Source: Achromobacter xylosoxidans
GTDB lineage: Bacteria > Pseudomonadota > Gammaproteobacteria > Burkholderiales > Burkholderiaceae_B
Direction of reading: 5' to 3'
NCBI RefSeq assembly: GCF_002192695.1
Contig: NZ_MTLG01000117.1
Coordinates: forward strand, 53,828-117,827
Length of the DNA: 64,000 nt
The translations under genes and the position numbers were made by a program. How positions within the stretch are numbered: the first letter of the stretch is position 1; every line of letters starts with the position of its first letter. Under the pieces are notes generated by a model. The model was not told where the DNA came from, made no database searches, and worked only from the letters and a program-made list of their open reading frames with translations. Shown piece by piece: positions 17,368-25,650 of the stretch.

Positions 17368-19130
17368 AGCTCTCCAAGATCCTCATTCCGCTGGTCATCG
17401 CGGCGCTCGCCATCGGCTACGCCTATTCGGGCCTGAATGACTTCTATCTGCTGATCCTGTTCAACATCGGGGTCTATTACATCGCCGCCACCGGCTTCAA
17501 CATCCTGGTCGGCCAGACCGGCCAGAAGTCGCTGGGCCACGCCGGCCTGTTCGGCGTGGGCGCCTATACGGTCGCGCTCTTGACCGTGAATTACCAGGTC
17601 GATCCCTGGCTGGCGCTGGGCTGCGCCGCGGTGGTGTCCGCGGTCTTCGGCGTGGTGATCGCCATTCCTGCGCTGAAGGTCAAGGGGCCGAGCCTCGCGA
17701 TGGTGACCATCGCCTTTGGCCTTCTGATCGAAAAGATCGTGTCCGAATGGACCGACGTGTTCAAGGGCCAGGAAGGTTTCTACGGCATCACCGGCCTGAC
17801 CTTCGGCGGCGCGCCGCTGGACAGCCGGCAGTGGGTGGTGGTGGTCGTGGTGCTGGGCCTGGCGCTGCACGCCATGACCTCGCTGTTGTTGAACGGCCGA
17901 TTCGGCCGCGGCTTCGCCGCGGTGCGCACGTCAGAGATTGCGGCCGAGAGCGTGGGCATCAGCGTCTACCGCTTCAAGATCCTGGCTTTCGCCATCAGCG
18001 CCATCACTTGCGGCATCGCGGGCGGCCTGGTGGCTCAGCAGAACCAGTACATCAACTCGGATTTCGTCAATTTCAACCTGTCGGTGTTCTTTCTGGTGCT
18101 GGTGCTGTTCGGCGGCCGTACGCCGGCGGGCTCGTTCCTGGGCGCGGTGGTGCTGACGGTGATCGACGCCATGCTGGCGCGCTGGCCGGAAGTGCAGCAT
18201 TTCGCCTACGGCCTGATCCTGCTGTTCGCGCTGTACGCCATGCCGGACGGACTGGCCGGCCTGTTGGCGAAGGTGCTGCCCAAGCGCGGCCAGCGCGAGG
18301 CGCTGGCGGCCGCAGCGGGCGATGCAGACTGGGCCCCGGCGCCTCCGGCAAACCGCGGCGGCGCGGCGTCCGGCTTCCTGGAAGTGAAGGACCTGTACAA
18401 GGCCTTCGGCGGCGTGGTGCCTACCAACAAGGTGTCGTTCATGCTGGAGCAGGGCTCCGTCGTGTCGCTGATCGGCCCCAATGGCGCGGGCAAGACCACG
18501 ACCCTGAACCTGCTGTCGGGCCTGGTGGTGCCGGACGCCGGCAGCATCCGCTTCAAGAACCGCCAGATGGTGGGCCTGTCGCCCAATGAGATCGCTGCGT
18601 CTGGCATCGGCCGCACGTTCCAGAACCTGAAGCTGTTCGACGGGCTGAGCGCGCTGGAGAACGTGATGGTGGGCTTCTACCGGGTGCAGAAGTCGAGCTT
18701 CTTCTCCAATCTGCTGGGCCTGCCGGGCAGCCTGGCCGAAGAGCGGCGTATCCGCCGCCAGGCCTATGCCATCCTCAAGTTCTTCGAACTGGACCGCTAC
18801 GCGGATGATGCGGCCAACAGCCTGCCCTATGGCCTGCAGCGCCGCCTGGAAATCGCCCGCGCGGTGGCGGCCATGCCGGACCTGCTGTTGCTGGACGAGC
18901 CTGCCGCAGGCCTGAATCCCGCGGAAACCGACCAGCTTACGGACCTGATCGTGAAGCTCAAGAACATGGGCCTGACCATCCTGCTGATCGAGCACCACAT
19001 GGATCTGGTCATGGCCATTTCCGACCATATCGTGGTGCTGGACTACGGCGTGAAGATCGCCTCGGGCCTGCCGAACCACATCCAGGAGAATCCGAAAGTC
19101 ATCGAAGCCTACCTGGGCGCGCCGGCATAG
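17364..19130 (+). CDS. Fused ABC transporter permease and ATP-binding protein (LivM-LivG fusion)
   Basis: 588 residues from MKLSKILIPLV. Residues 1 to about 315 form a LivM-type permease (NILVGQTGQKSLGHAGLFGV near 45-65, later RTSEIAAESVGI). After a linker rich in Ala/Pro/Gly, residues from about 335 form a LivG-type ATPase with Walker A GPNGAGKTT, the LivG variant signature LPYGLQRRLEIARA and Walker B LLLLDEPAAGLNPAE. Both halves look intact, so this is a real fusion and not a frameshift. The ATG overlaps the LivH stop. Similar fusions occur in Burkholderiales. Confidence 0.9.
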   Translation: MKLSKILIPLVIAALAIGYAYSGLNDFYLLILFNIGVYYIAATGFNILVGQTGQKSLGHAGLFGVGAYTVALLTVNYQVDPWLALGCAAVVSAVFGVVIAIPALKVKGPSLAMVTIAFGLLIEKIVSEWTDVFKGQEGFYGITGLTFGGAPLDSRQWVVVVVVLGLALHAMTSLLLNGRFGRGFAAVRTSEIAAESVGISVYRFKILAFAISAITCGIAGGLVAQQNQYINSDFVNFNLSVFFLVLVLFGGRTPAGSFLGAVVLTVIDAMLARWPEVQHFAYGLILLFALYAMPDGLAGLLAKVLPKRGQREALAAAAGDADWAPAPPANRGGAASGFLEVKDLYKAFGGVVPTNKVSFMLEQGSVVSLIGPNGAGKTTTLNLLSGLVVPDAGSIRFKNRQMVGLSPNEIAASGIGRTFQNLKLFDGLSALENVMVGFYRVQKSSFFSNLLGLPGSLAEERRIRRQAYAILKFFELDRYADDAANSLPYGLQRRLEIARAVAAMPDLLLLDEPAAGLNPAETDQLTDLIVKLKNMGLTILLIEHHMDLVMAISDHIVVLDYGVKIASGLPNHIQENPKVIEAYLGAPA

Positions 19131-19139
19131 GAGACCGTA

Positions 19140-19862
19140 ATGAGCCGTTTACTGGACATCAAGAACCTGGCGGTCAGCTATGGCGCCGTCAATGCCCTGA
19201 AGCAGGTGTCGCTGCATGTGGACACGAACGAGATCGTGACCATCATCGGCGGCAACGGCGCGGGCAAGAGCACCATGATGCGCGCGCTGTCGGGCATCGA
19301 AAAATCCACCGGCGACATCGCGTTCGCCGGGCAGGACCTGGGCGCGATCAGCGCGCACAAGCGGGTAGGGCTGGGCATCGCCCACGTGCCGGAAGGGCGC
19401 CAGGTGTTCCCTGACCAGACCGTCCACGACAACCTGATGCTGGGCGCGTTCCTGCGCAAGGAACCGCCCGCTGAACTGGCTGCGGAGATCGAGCAGTGCT
19501 TCGCGATGTTCCCGCGTTTGAAAGAGCGCCGCGCGCAGTACGCGGGCACGCTTTCCGGCGGGGAACAGCAGATGCTGGCGATCTGCCGCGCGCTGATGAG
19601 CAAGCCGCGCATCCTGATGCTGGACGAGCCCTCGCTCGGACTGGCGCCGCTGATCGTGGCCGAGATCTTCAAGATCATCAAGTCGCTGAAAGAGCGCGGC
19701 ATGACGATCCTGCTGGTCGAACAGATGGCCAACCAGGCGTTGGCGATCTCCGACCGCGCATATGTCCTGGAAGTGGGCTCCATCGTGATGGAGGGCACGG
19801 GCCAGGAGTTGTTGGCCAGCGAGCGCGTGCGCGAGGCCTATCTGGGCAAACACAAGAGCTGA
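19140..19862 (+). CDS. Branched-chain amino-acid-type ABC transporter ATP-binding protein (LivF-like)
   Basis: 240 residues, the usual LivF length. Walker A GGNGAGKST is near residues 39-47, followed by the family feature GIAHVPEGRQVFPDQTV. The signature is LSGGEQQMLAI, and Walker B is ILMLDEPSLGLAP. It is the second ATPase of the importer, 9 bases after the LivM-LivG gene and 10 bases before the CoA-transferase gene. Transport and catabolic genes are therefore one transcription unit. Confidence 0.92.
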   Translation: MSRLLDIKNLAVSYGAVNALKQVSLHVDTNEIVTIIGGNGAGKSTMMRALSGIEKSTGDIAFAGQDLGAISAHKRVGLGIAHVPEGRQVFPDQTVHDNLMLGAFLRKEPPAELAAEIEQCFAMFPRLKERRAQYAGTLSGGEQQMLAICRALMSKPRILMLDEPSLGLAPLIVAEIFKIIKSLKERGMTILLVEQMANQALAISDRAYVLEVGSIVMEGTGQELLASERVREAYLGKHKS

Positions 19863-19872
19863 CGAGGCAATC

Positions 19873-21063
19873 ATGTCATCCAAACCATTGAGCGGGATCC
19901 GAGTGCTGGAGTTGGGCCAGCTGATCGCCGGACCGTTCGCCGCCAAGATGCTGGGCGAATTCGGCGCCGAAGTCATCAAGATCGAACCGCCCGGCAAGGG
20001 CGATCCGCTGCGCAACTGGCGCCTGATCCACGACGGCACTTCCGTCTGGTGGCAAGTGCAGTCGCGCAACAAGAAGTCGGTCAGCCTGGACCTGCGCAAG
20101 CCCGAGGCGCAGGATCTGATCCGGGCCCTGATCAAGGACATCGACGTGGTGGTCGAGAACTTCAAGCCCGGCACCATGGAAGGTTGGGGCCTGGGCTGGG
20201 AAGAACTGCGCGCCATCAATCCGCGTCTGGTGATGCTGCGCGTGTCGGGCTACGGCCAGACGGGTCCCTACCGCGACCTGCCGGGCTTCGGCGCCATAGG
20301 CGAAGCCATGGGCGGCTTGCGCCATCTGAGCGGCGAGCCGGATCGCACCCCGGTGCGCGTGGGCGTGTCCATCGGCGATTCGCTGTCGGCGCTGCATGGC
20401 GTCATCGGCATCCTGCTGGCGCTGCGCGCGCGCGACCAGAACGGCACGGGCCAGATGATCGACGTGGCGCTGTACGAATCCGTCTTCAACATGATGGAAA
20501 GCCTGCTGCCCGAGTACTCCGTGTTCGGCGAGATCCGCCAGCCCGCCGGCAGCAGCCTGCCGGGCATTGCGCCCAGCAACGCCTATCGCTGCCAGGACAA
20601 CAAGTACGTGTTGATCGCCGGCAACGGCGACAGCATCTTCAAGCGCCTGATGGGCGTGATCGGCCGGCCCGACCTGGCCGAGGCGCCGGAACTGGCGAAC
20701 AACGCCGGGCGCGTGCGGCACGTGGTCATGCTGGACGACGCGATTTCGCAATGGACCGGACAGCATCCGCTGGACCTGGTGCTGGAGCGCCTGAACGACG
20801 GACAGATTCCTGCCGGCAAGATCTATGACGTGGCCGACATCGCCGCGGACCCGCATTACCGGGCGCGCGGCATGATCCTGGACGGCGCCTTGGCCGACGG
20901 CACGCCGGTGCAGGTGCCGGGCATCGTGCCCAAGCTGTCGGCAACGCCGGGCGAGGTGCGCAGCCCGGCGCCCGCCCTGGGCCAGGACACCGACGAGGTG
21001 CTGGCCGGCCTGGGCATCGGCGAGGCGCAGCGCCAGGACTGGCGCGCGCGCGGCATCATCTGA
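19873..21063 (+). CDS. Class III (CaiB/BaiF) CoA-transferase, possibly succinyl-CoA:hydroxymethylglutarate type
   Basis: 396 residues. Family III features are the start LSGIRVLELGQLIAGPFAAK, the segment EVIKIEPPGKGDPLR, and the catalytic aspartate D169 in VGVSIGDSLSALHG, the position used by formyl-CoA transferase. It should move CoA from a donor such as succinyl-CoA to a carboxylic acid. It lies directly before an HMG-CoA lyase gene, and human SUGCT of the same class accepts 3-hydroxy-3-methylglutarate. Activation of that acid or a close analogue is therefore a reasonable inference. Other dicarboxylates remain possible. Confidence 0.85.
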   Translation: MSSKPLSGIRVLELGQLIAGPFAAKMLGEFGAEVIKIEPPGKGDPLRNWRLIHDGTSVWWQVQSRNKKSVSLDLRKPEAQDLIRALIKDIDVVVENFKPGTMEGWGLGWEELRAINPRLVMLRVSGYGQTGPYRDLPGFGAIGEAMGGLRHLSGEPDRTPVRVGVSIGDSLSALHGVIGILLALRARDQNGTGQMIDVALYESVFNMMESLLPEYSVFGEIRQPAGSSLPGIAPSNAYRCQDNKYVLIAGNGDSIFKRLMGVIGRPDLAEAPELANNAGRVRHVVMLDDAISQWTGQHPLDLVLERLNDGQIPAGKIYDVADIAADPHYRARGMILDGALADGTPVQVPGIVPKLSATPGEVRSPAPALGQDTDEVLAGLGIGEAQRQDWRARGII

Positions 21064-21074
21064 GGATAGCGGCC

Positions 21075-22028
21075 ATGAATGTGAGCAAGCCCGGAACCAC
21101 TGCCAGCCGTCCACGGCTGTACATCCAGGAAGTCGCGCCGCGCGACGGCTTCCAGAACGAAAAGCAGTTCATTGAAACGCAGGACAAGATTGCCTTCATC
21201 AACCGGCTGTCCGCCAGCGGGTTCGCCAAGATCGAGGCGACGTCCTTCACCTCGCCCAAGGCCATCCCGGCCTTGCGCGACGCCGAGATCGTGATGCACG
21301 AGATCGAGCGCAATCCGGACGTCGTCTACACGGTGCTGGTGCCCAACGTGCGCGGCGCGCAGCGGGCGCTGGAGTGCAAGGTGGACGAGGTCAACCTGGT
21401 GATGTCGGTCAGCGAGACCCATAACCGCGCCAACCTGCGCATGACGCGCGAACAATCGTTCGAGCAACTGAGCGACGTGGTCAACGCGGTACGCGGCAGC
21501 CGGGTCGCCATCAACGTGTCGCTGTCCACCGTGTTCGGCTGCCCGATGGAAGGCGACATCAATGCCTTCGAGGTATTCGAGCTGGTGGGACGCTTCGCGG
21601 CGCTGGGCGTGGACGGCGTGACGCTGTGCGACACCACCGGCATGGCCTATCCCACCCAGGTCGGCAAGATCGGCCGCGAGGTCCGCAAGCTGTTCCCTGG
21701 GTTGGCCACCACCATGCATTTCCACAACACGCGCGGCATGGCGCTGGCCAATACCCTGACGGCCATCGAGGCCGGCATCGACCGCTTCGACGCCTCGCTC
21801 GGCGGCCTGGGCGGTTGCCCGTATGCGCCGGGCGCCAGCGGCAACGTGTGCACGGAAGAACTGGTGCACATGCTGGAACTGATGGGCTACGACACTGGCG
21901 TGGACCTGGACGCCATACTCGGCGCGTCGGCGACCTTGCCCGCGCTGGTGGGGCACGACATTCCCAGCCAACTGCTCAAGGCGGGACCGCGCCTGACCTT
22001 GCATCCGGCGCCCGACTTCGGCGCCTAG
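21075..22028 (+). CDS. Hydroxymethylglutaryl-CoA lyase family protein
   Basis: 317 residues. The HMGL-like barrel shows the catalytic Arg in EVAPRDGFQNEK (R23, D24), the metal ligands H215 and H217 in HFHNTRG, and the loop cysteine C248 in GLGGCPYAPGASGN. These are the residues needed for retro-Claisen cleavage of HMG-CoA to acetyl-CoA and acetoacetate. No leucine-catabolism (liu) genes are nearby. The neighbour 11 bases upstream is a CoA-transferase, so HMG-CoA would be formed from the free acid. A close tertiary-alcohol acyl-CoA could also be the substrate. Confidence 0.88.
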   Translation: MNVSKPGTTASRPRLYIQEVAPRDGFQNEKQFIETQDKIAFINRLSASGFAKIEATSFTSPKAIPALRDAEIVMHEIERNPDVVYTVLVPNVRGAQRALECKVDEVNLVMSVSETHNRANLRMTREQSFEQLSDVVNAVRGSRVAINVSLSTVFGCPMEGDINAFEVFELVGRFAALGVDGVTLCDTTGMAYPTQVGKIGREVRKLFPGLATTMHFHNTRGMALANTLTAIEAGIDRFDASLGGLGGCPYAPGASGNVCTEELVHMLELMGYDTGVDLDAILGASATLPALVGHDIPSQLLKAGPRLTLHPAPDFGA

Positions 22029-22097
22029 CGCTGCGGAGCAGGCGGGGCGGGCGGTTGTGCTAATTTCCATGCATGCCGCCCGGTCCGGAGCCCCGCC

Positions 22098-22883
22098 ATG
22101 TTGAAGTTCGCCGCCAATCTGTCGATGATGTACACGGAACACGCGTTCCTGGACCGCTACGCGGCCGCCGCGGCGGATGGATACGCCGGCGTGGAATGCA
22201 TGTTTCCCTACGAGGCCCCGGCCGCCTTCGTGCGCGAGCGCATGGACGCGGCCGGCGTGACGCAGGTGCTCTTCAACGCGCCGCCGGGCGTCGCCGCCCG
22301 CGGCGATCGCGGCCTGGCCGCGCAGCCGGGACGGCAGGCGGAATTCCAGGCGGGGATCGAGCAGGCGTTGTGCTACGCCACGGCGCTGGCCTGCCCGAAT
22401 CTCCACGTAATGGCGGGCCTGGTCGCGCCTGGCGCCTCGCGCGAGGCCATGCTGGACTGCTATCGCGAGAACCTGGACTGGGCCGCGCGCCAGGCGCGTT
22501 CGGCCGGGGTCACCGTGCTGATCGAGCCGATCAACACCCGCGACATCCCCGGCTATTTCCTTAACCGCCAGGACGAGGCGCATGCCGTGGTGCAGGCGGT
22601 CAATGCGTCCAATCTGAAAGTGCAGATGGATCTTTACCACTGCCAGATCGTCGAAGGCGACGTCAGCATGAAGCTGCGCGAATACCTGCCTACCGGGCGG
22701 GTTGGCCATCTGCAGATTGCCGGCGTGCCGCTGCGCCAGGAACCGGATCGCGGCGAACTGGATTACGGCTGGATCTTCGGCGTGCTGCGCGAGTTGGAGT
22801 ACGGCGGCTGGATAGGCTGCGAGTATCGTCCGGCCGCAGGCACGTCGGCCGGCTTGCGCTGGCTGGCCGCCGCTCGCAACTGA
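22098..22883 (+). CDS. hyi: Hydroxypyruvate isomerase-like TIM-barrel protein
   Basis: 261 residues, matching the Hyi family length. Visible features are MLKFAANLSMMYTEHAFLDR at the start, the metal-ligand region VLIEPINTRDIPGYFLN, LYHCQIVEGD, and the end GCEYRPAAGTSAGLRWL. Hyi converts hydroxypyruvate to tartronate semialdehyde, and related proteins act on other sugars or small keto acids. It follows the lyase gene by 69 bases on the same strand. No glyoxylate carboligase or tartronate semialdehyde reductase gene is in the window, so the true substrate here is uncertain. Confidence 0.75.
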   Translation: MLKFAANLSMMYTEHAFLDRYAAAAADGYAGVECMFPYEAPAAFVRERMDAAGVTQVLFNAPPGVAARGDRGLAAQPGRQAEFQAGIEQALCYATALACPNLHVMAGLVAPGASREAMLDCYRENLDWAARQARSAGVTVLIEPINTRDIPGYFLNRQDEAHAVVQAVNASNLKVQMDLYHCQIVEGDVSMKLREYLPTGRVGHLQIAGVPLRQEPDRGELDYGWIFGVLRELEYGGWIGCEYRPAAGTSAGLRWLAAARN

Positions 22884-22995
22884 CCCGTGCCGGATCCACG
22901 GACTCCGGGTTTCTCCCGTGGTGTGTGCCAGCGCGCGGAGTCCGATAATAAATCGTTAATGTGTTAAATAAATAAGCAGGCGAGGAGAGCGCGTC
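22884..22995. other. Intergenic region with inverted repeat and AT-rich leader
   Basis: CGGACTCCG (about 22898) and CGGAGTCCG (about 22938) are exact inverted copies. The last 50 bases are AT-rich with a GAGGAG ribosome site before the Bug gene. The repeat may terminate the upstream operon or mark a promoter operator; no T run supports a simple terminator. Confidence 0.35.
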
Positions 22996-23976
22996 ATGTT
23001 CAAAGGCATACTGCATCGCGCCCTGTTGGCGGCGGCGCTGACCGGGGCTGCGATCGTCCCGGGCCAGGCCGCGGCGGCCGGGTTTCCCGATCATCCGATC
23101 CGTTGGCTGGTGCCGTTCAGCGCGGGCGGTGGCAGCGACATCGCCACCCGCATCGTCGCCAAGCATGTGGGCGACGCGCTGGGCCAGCCGGTGGTGGTGG
23201 AAAACCGTCCGGGCGCGGCCACCATCGTCGCCGCGCAGGAAACCGCTCGCGCGGCGCCTGACGGCTACACCTTGCTGACGGCCGGGATGAGCACCCTGGC
23301 GCTGAACCCCTGGCTGTACCAGAAGCTGCCCTACGATCCGGGGAAGGATCTGACCCCGGTCTCCACCCTGGTGGCGTTGCCCATCGTGCTGGTGGTGTCG
23401 CCCGATTCCCAGATGCATACGCTGGCCGACGTGAAGGCGTACCTCAAGCTCGACAAGCCCGGCAGCTATGCGTCCCTGGGCGTGGGCAGTCCCCATCACC
23501 TGGCCATGGAACTGTTCCTGGATACCATCCAGGGCCGGGCCACGGCCATTCCCTACAAGGGCACGCCGCCCGCCTTGCAGGACGTGGCGGCCGGCGTGGT
23601 GCCGATGATGATGGCCGACCTGGCCGCCGCCCGGCCGCTGATCCAGGCGGGCAAGCTGCGCGCCATCGCGGTGCCGGCGGCGCAGCGTTCCGGACAATTG
23701 CCGCAAGTGCCGACCTTCGCCGAGGCGGGCGGTCCGGCGTTCGAGGCTGCCGCCTGGCAGGGCGTGGTGGCGCCCGGCGGCACGCCGGCGCCAGTGGTGG
23801 AGAAACTCAGCCAGGCGATCGCGCAGGCCCTGCGCGCGCCGGAAGTGGTCGAGCAATTGAGGCTGCAAGGCATGGAGCCCACGGGCAGCACGCCGCAGGC
23901 TTTCGCGGACTACGCGCGCAAGGAGTACGAGCGTTGGGGCGCGGTGATCCGCAACAAGAACATTTCGGCCAATTGA
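22996..23976 (+). CDS. Bug-family (TctC-type) tripartite tricarboxylate transporter binding protein
   Basis: 326 residues with a signal peptide ending near AAA-GFP (residue 31). Bug signatures follow: FPDHPIRWLVPFSAGGGSDI, then VVVENRPGAATIVAA, YDPGKDLTPVS and IPYKGTPPALQDV. Bug proteins bind carboxylates or small polar molecules in the periplasm. No TctA/TctB membrane genes are adjacent, which is common in Alcaligenaceae, where orphan Bug proteins are numerous. It has its own AT-rich leader and may be transcribed separately from the Hyi gene. Confidence 0.88.
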   Translation: MFKGILHRALLAAALTGAAIVPGQAAAAGFPDHPIRWLVPFSAGGGSDIATRIVAKHVGDALGQPVVVENRPGAATIVAAQETARAAPDGYTLLTAGMSTLALNPWLYQKLPYDPGKDLTPVSTLVALPIVLVVSPDSQMHTLADVKAYLKLDKPGSYASLGVGSPHHLAMELFLDTIQGRATAIPYKGTPPALQDVAAGVVPMMMADLAAARPLIQAGKLRAIAVPAAQRSGQLPQVPTFAEAGGPAFEAAAWQGVVAPGGTPAPVVEKLSQAIAQALRAPEVVEQLRLQGMEPTGSTPQAFADYARKEYERWGAVIRNKNISAN

Positions 23977-24088
23977 CGGCGGACGGTAACAGCCGCCGCA
24001 AGGTGTAACCGGCGCGCGCGCGCAGGCGGCGCGGGCGTACGATAAAGGCACGTACATCCTGCCCGGCAGCCCGGGCAAGGAGCACATC

Positions 24089-24664
24089 ATGTCTCTGATC
24101 GTAGCAGCCCGGTTCGAGGGTTTCGAAGCGGCGAACGCCGCGGCCGAGCGCCTGTCCGCCAGTGGTTTTCCCGACTGGGACATCAATACCTTCTATGTCA
24201 ATCCGGCCGGCGAGCATGGCCGCTACCCCTTGGGCGGCGACCGCCGCTCCGACCCGGACTCGGGACGCGCCGACATAGGCGCTTTCCTGGGGGCGGGCGG
24301 GGTGGGCGCAGGCTTCGCGGTTTTTGGCGGGTTCGTGATGTCCGAGATCAGCGATTCCACGCCGCTGATCCTGGCTGCGGCCGGGGTCGGCGCCTATCTG
24401 GGGTCGCTGTTCGGCGCCCTCTGGGTGACGGGCCACGGCAGTACCCTGCATGGCCACTTCAATCCCGATTCCCATGCCGAGATCCGCCAGGCCGGCGTGA
24501 TGGTGGCCGTACGCACGCGGCCGCAACGCGAAATGCTGGCATGCCGCATCCTGCGCGATGCCGGCGGTGCGGACGTGGAACACGCCAACGGCCGCTGGCG
24601 CAACAACCACTGGGAAGATTTCGACCCGCTGGCGCCGCCCCAGCGCGAGATCGGATTCGGCTGA
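24089..24664 (+). CDS. Hypothetical membrane-associated protein with glycine-rich helices
   Basis: 191 residues, not assigned to a characterised family. An N-terminal soluble part (LIVAARFEGFEAANAAAERL) resembles a small ferredoxin-like fold seen in stress-related proteins. Two Gly/Ala-rich hydrophobic segments follow at about 65-90 and 95-115 (IGAFLGAGGVGAGFAVFGGF; GVGAYLGSLFGALWV). A C-terminal domain contains a VMVAVRTRPQREMLACRIL strand/helix unit and a NGRWRNNHWEDFDPLAPP end. The glycine spacing suggests packed transmembrane helices. An AAGGAG ribosome site precedes it. Its function is unknown. Confidence 0.75.
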   Translation: MSLIVAARFEGFEAANAAAERLSASGFPDWDINTFYVNPAGEHGRYPLGGDRRSDPDSGRADIGAFLGAGGVGAGFAVFGGFVMSEISDSTPLILAAAGVGAYLGSLFGALWVTGHGSTLHGHFNPDSHAEIRQAGVMVAVRTRPQREMLACRILRDAGGADVEHANGRWRNNHWEDFDPLAPPQREIGFG

Positions 24665-24701
24665 AACGCTCGCGGGCCGCGGCGGCGGCGCGGGTCCGCG
24701 C

Positions 24702-25607
24702 TCAGTCCGGCGCGGGCGTGGGGGCGGTATTTTGCCGGCGGGCGGTGGCCGCGCAGCCCGCGGAAGCGACGATGATCCCGCAAATGGCCAGCCATTGCGT
24801 CTGCGACAGCTGCTCGTTCAGCACGATCACGCCGGCCAGCGCGCCCATGGCGGGCTCCATGCTGAGCAGCACGCCGAAGGTCTTCTGCGGCAGGCGCCGC
24901 AGCGCCACCATTTCCAGCGAATAGGGCAAGGCGCTGGACAGCACGCCCACGGCGATACCGGCCAGGATCAGGGTCGGATCCAGCAGGGCTGTGCCGGCGT
25001 GCGCCGCGCCTATGGGCAGTGCCACCAGGGTCGCTGCCGTCAGACCCAGCGACGTGGCCTGTCCGCCATGCACATTGCCGGCCATCTTGCCGAAGATGAT
25101 GTAGAGCGCCCAGCACACCGCCGCGCCCAGCGCAAAGGCGATGCCGACGGGATCCAGGTCATGCACCGATTGCCCCGTGGGAATCAGCAGCACCAGGCCG
25201 GCGATGGCGCAGCCGATCCAGACGAAGTCGATGGCGCGCCGCGACAGCGCCACCGCCAGGGTCAGCGGCCCGATGAATTCGATGGCGATGGCCACCCCCA
25301 GCGGCAGCGTGCGCAAGGCCATGTAGAACAGCAGGTTCATGCAGGCCAGCGTCACCCCGTACAGCGCGATCTTGGCCGCTGCCTGGCGCGTCAGCGGAAA
25401 GCGCCACGGGCGCCAGATCGCCACCAGGATCAGCGCGCCGATGGCGATGCGGTAGGCGGTCGTGCCCTGCGCGCCCACCATCGGGAACAGCGACTTGGCG
25501 AACGAGGTGCCGACGCATAGCGAGGCCATCGCGCCGATCAACGACAGGATGGGGAGCAGGGTGGAGGACGACGCGTTGCGTCCGGTGTTCAGGGTTGCGG
25601 CGGTCAT
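24702..25607 (-). CDS. rhtA: EamA/DMT-family exporter, RhtA-like (threonine/homoserine efflux)
   Basis: 301 residues with ten predicted membrane helices and two EamA repeats. The first repeat contains TTAYRIAIGALILVAIWRPW, FYMALRTLPLGVAIAIEFIG and GPLTLAVALSRR; the second contains SSALPYSLEMVALRRLPQ and LLSMEPAMGALAGVIVLNE. These segments match the RhtA branch, which exports threonine, homoserine and related amino acids. It is 43 bases downstream of a LysE-type exporter gene on the same strand, so both may be part of an amino-acid export operon. Confidence 0.85.
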   Translation of the reverse strand: MTAATLNTGRNASSSTLLPILSLIGAMASLCVGTSFAKSLFPMVGAQGTTAYRIAIGALILVAIWRPWRFPLTRQAAAKIALYGVTLACMNLLFYMALRTLPLGVAIAIEFIGPLTLAVALSRRAIDFVWIGCAIAGLVLLIPTGQSVHDLDPVGIAFALGAAVCWALYIIFGKMAGNVHGGQATSLGLTAATLVALPIGAAHAGTALLDPTLILAGIAVGVLSSALPYSLEMVALRRLPQKTFGVLLSMEPAMGALAGVIVLNEQLSQTQWLAICGIIVASAGCAATARRQNTAPTPAPD

Positions 25608-25650
25608 GGCAATGGCGGAAAGGCGGGATACGTACAGGACGGCGGACGGT

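Noticed and set aside
21075..22028. HMG-CoA lyase as part of leucine catabolism
   Set aside because: No isovaleryl-CoA dehydrogenase, methylcrotonyl-CoA carboxylase or methylglutaconyl-CoA hydratase gene is nearby; the operon context is alcohol and aldehyde oxidation plus CoA transfer.
20856..22709. A 617-codon minus-strand frame across the CoA-transferase, lyase and isomerase genes
   Set aside because: It runs antisense through three intact, well-recognised genes and has low-complexity composition.
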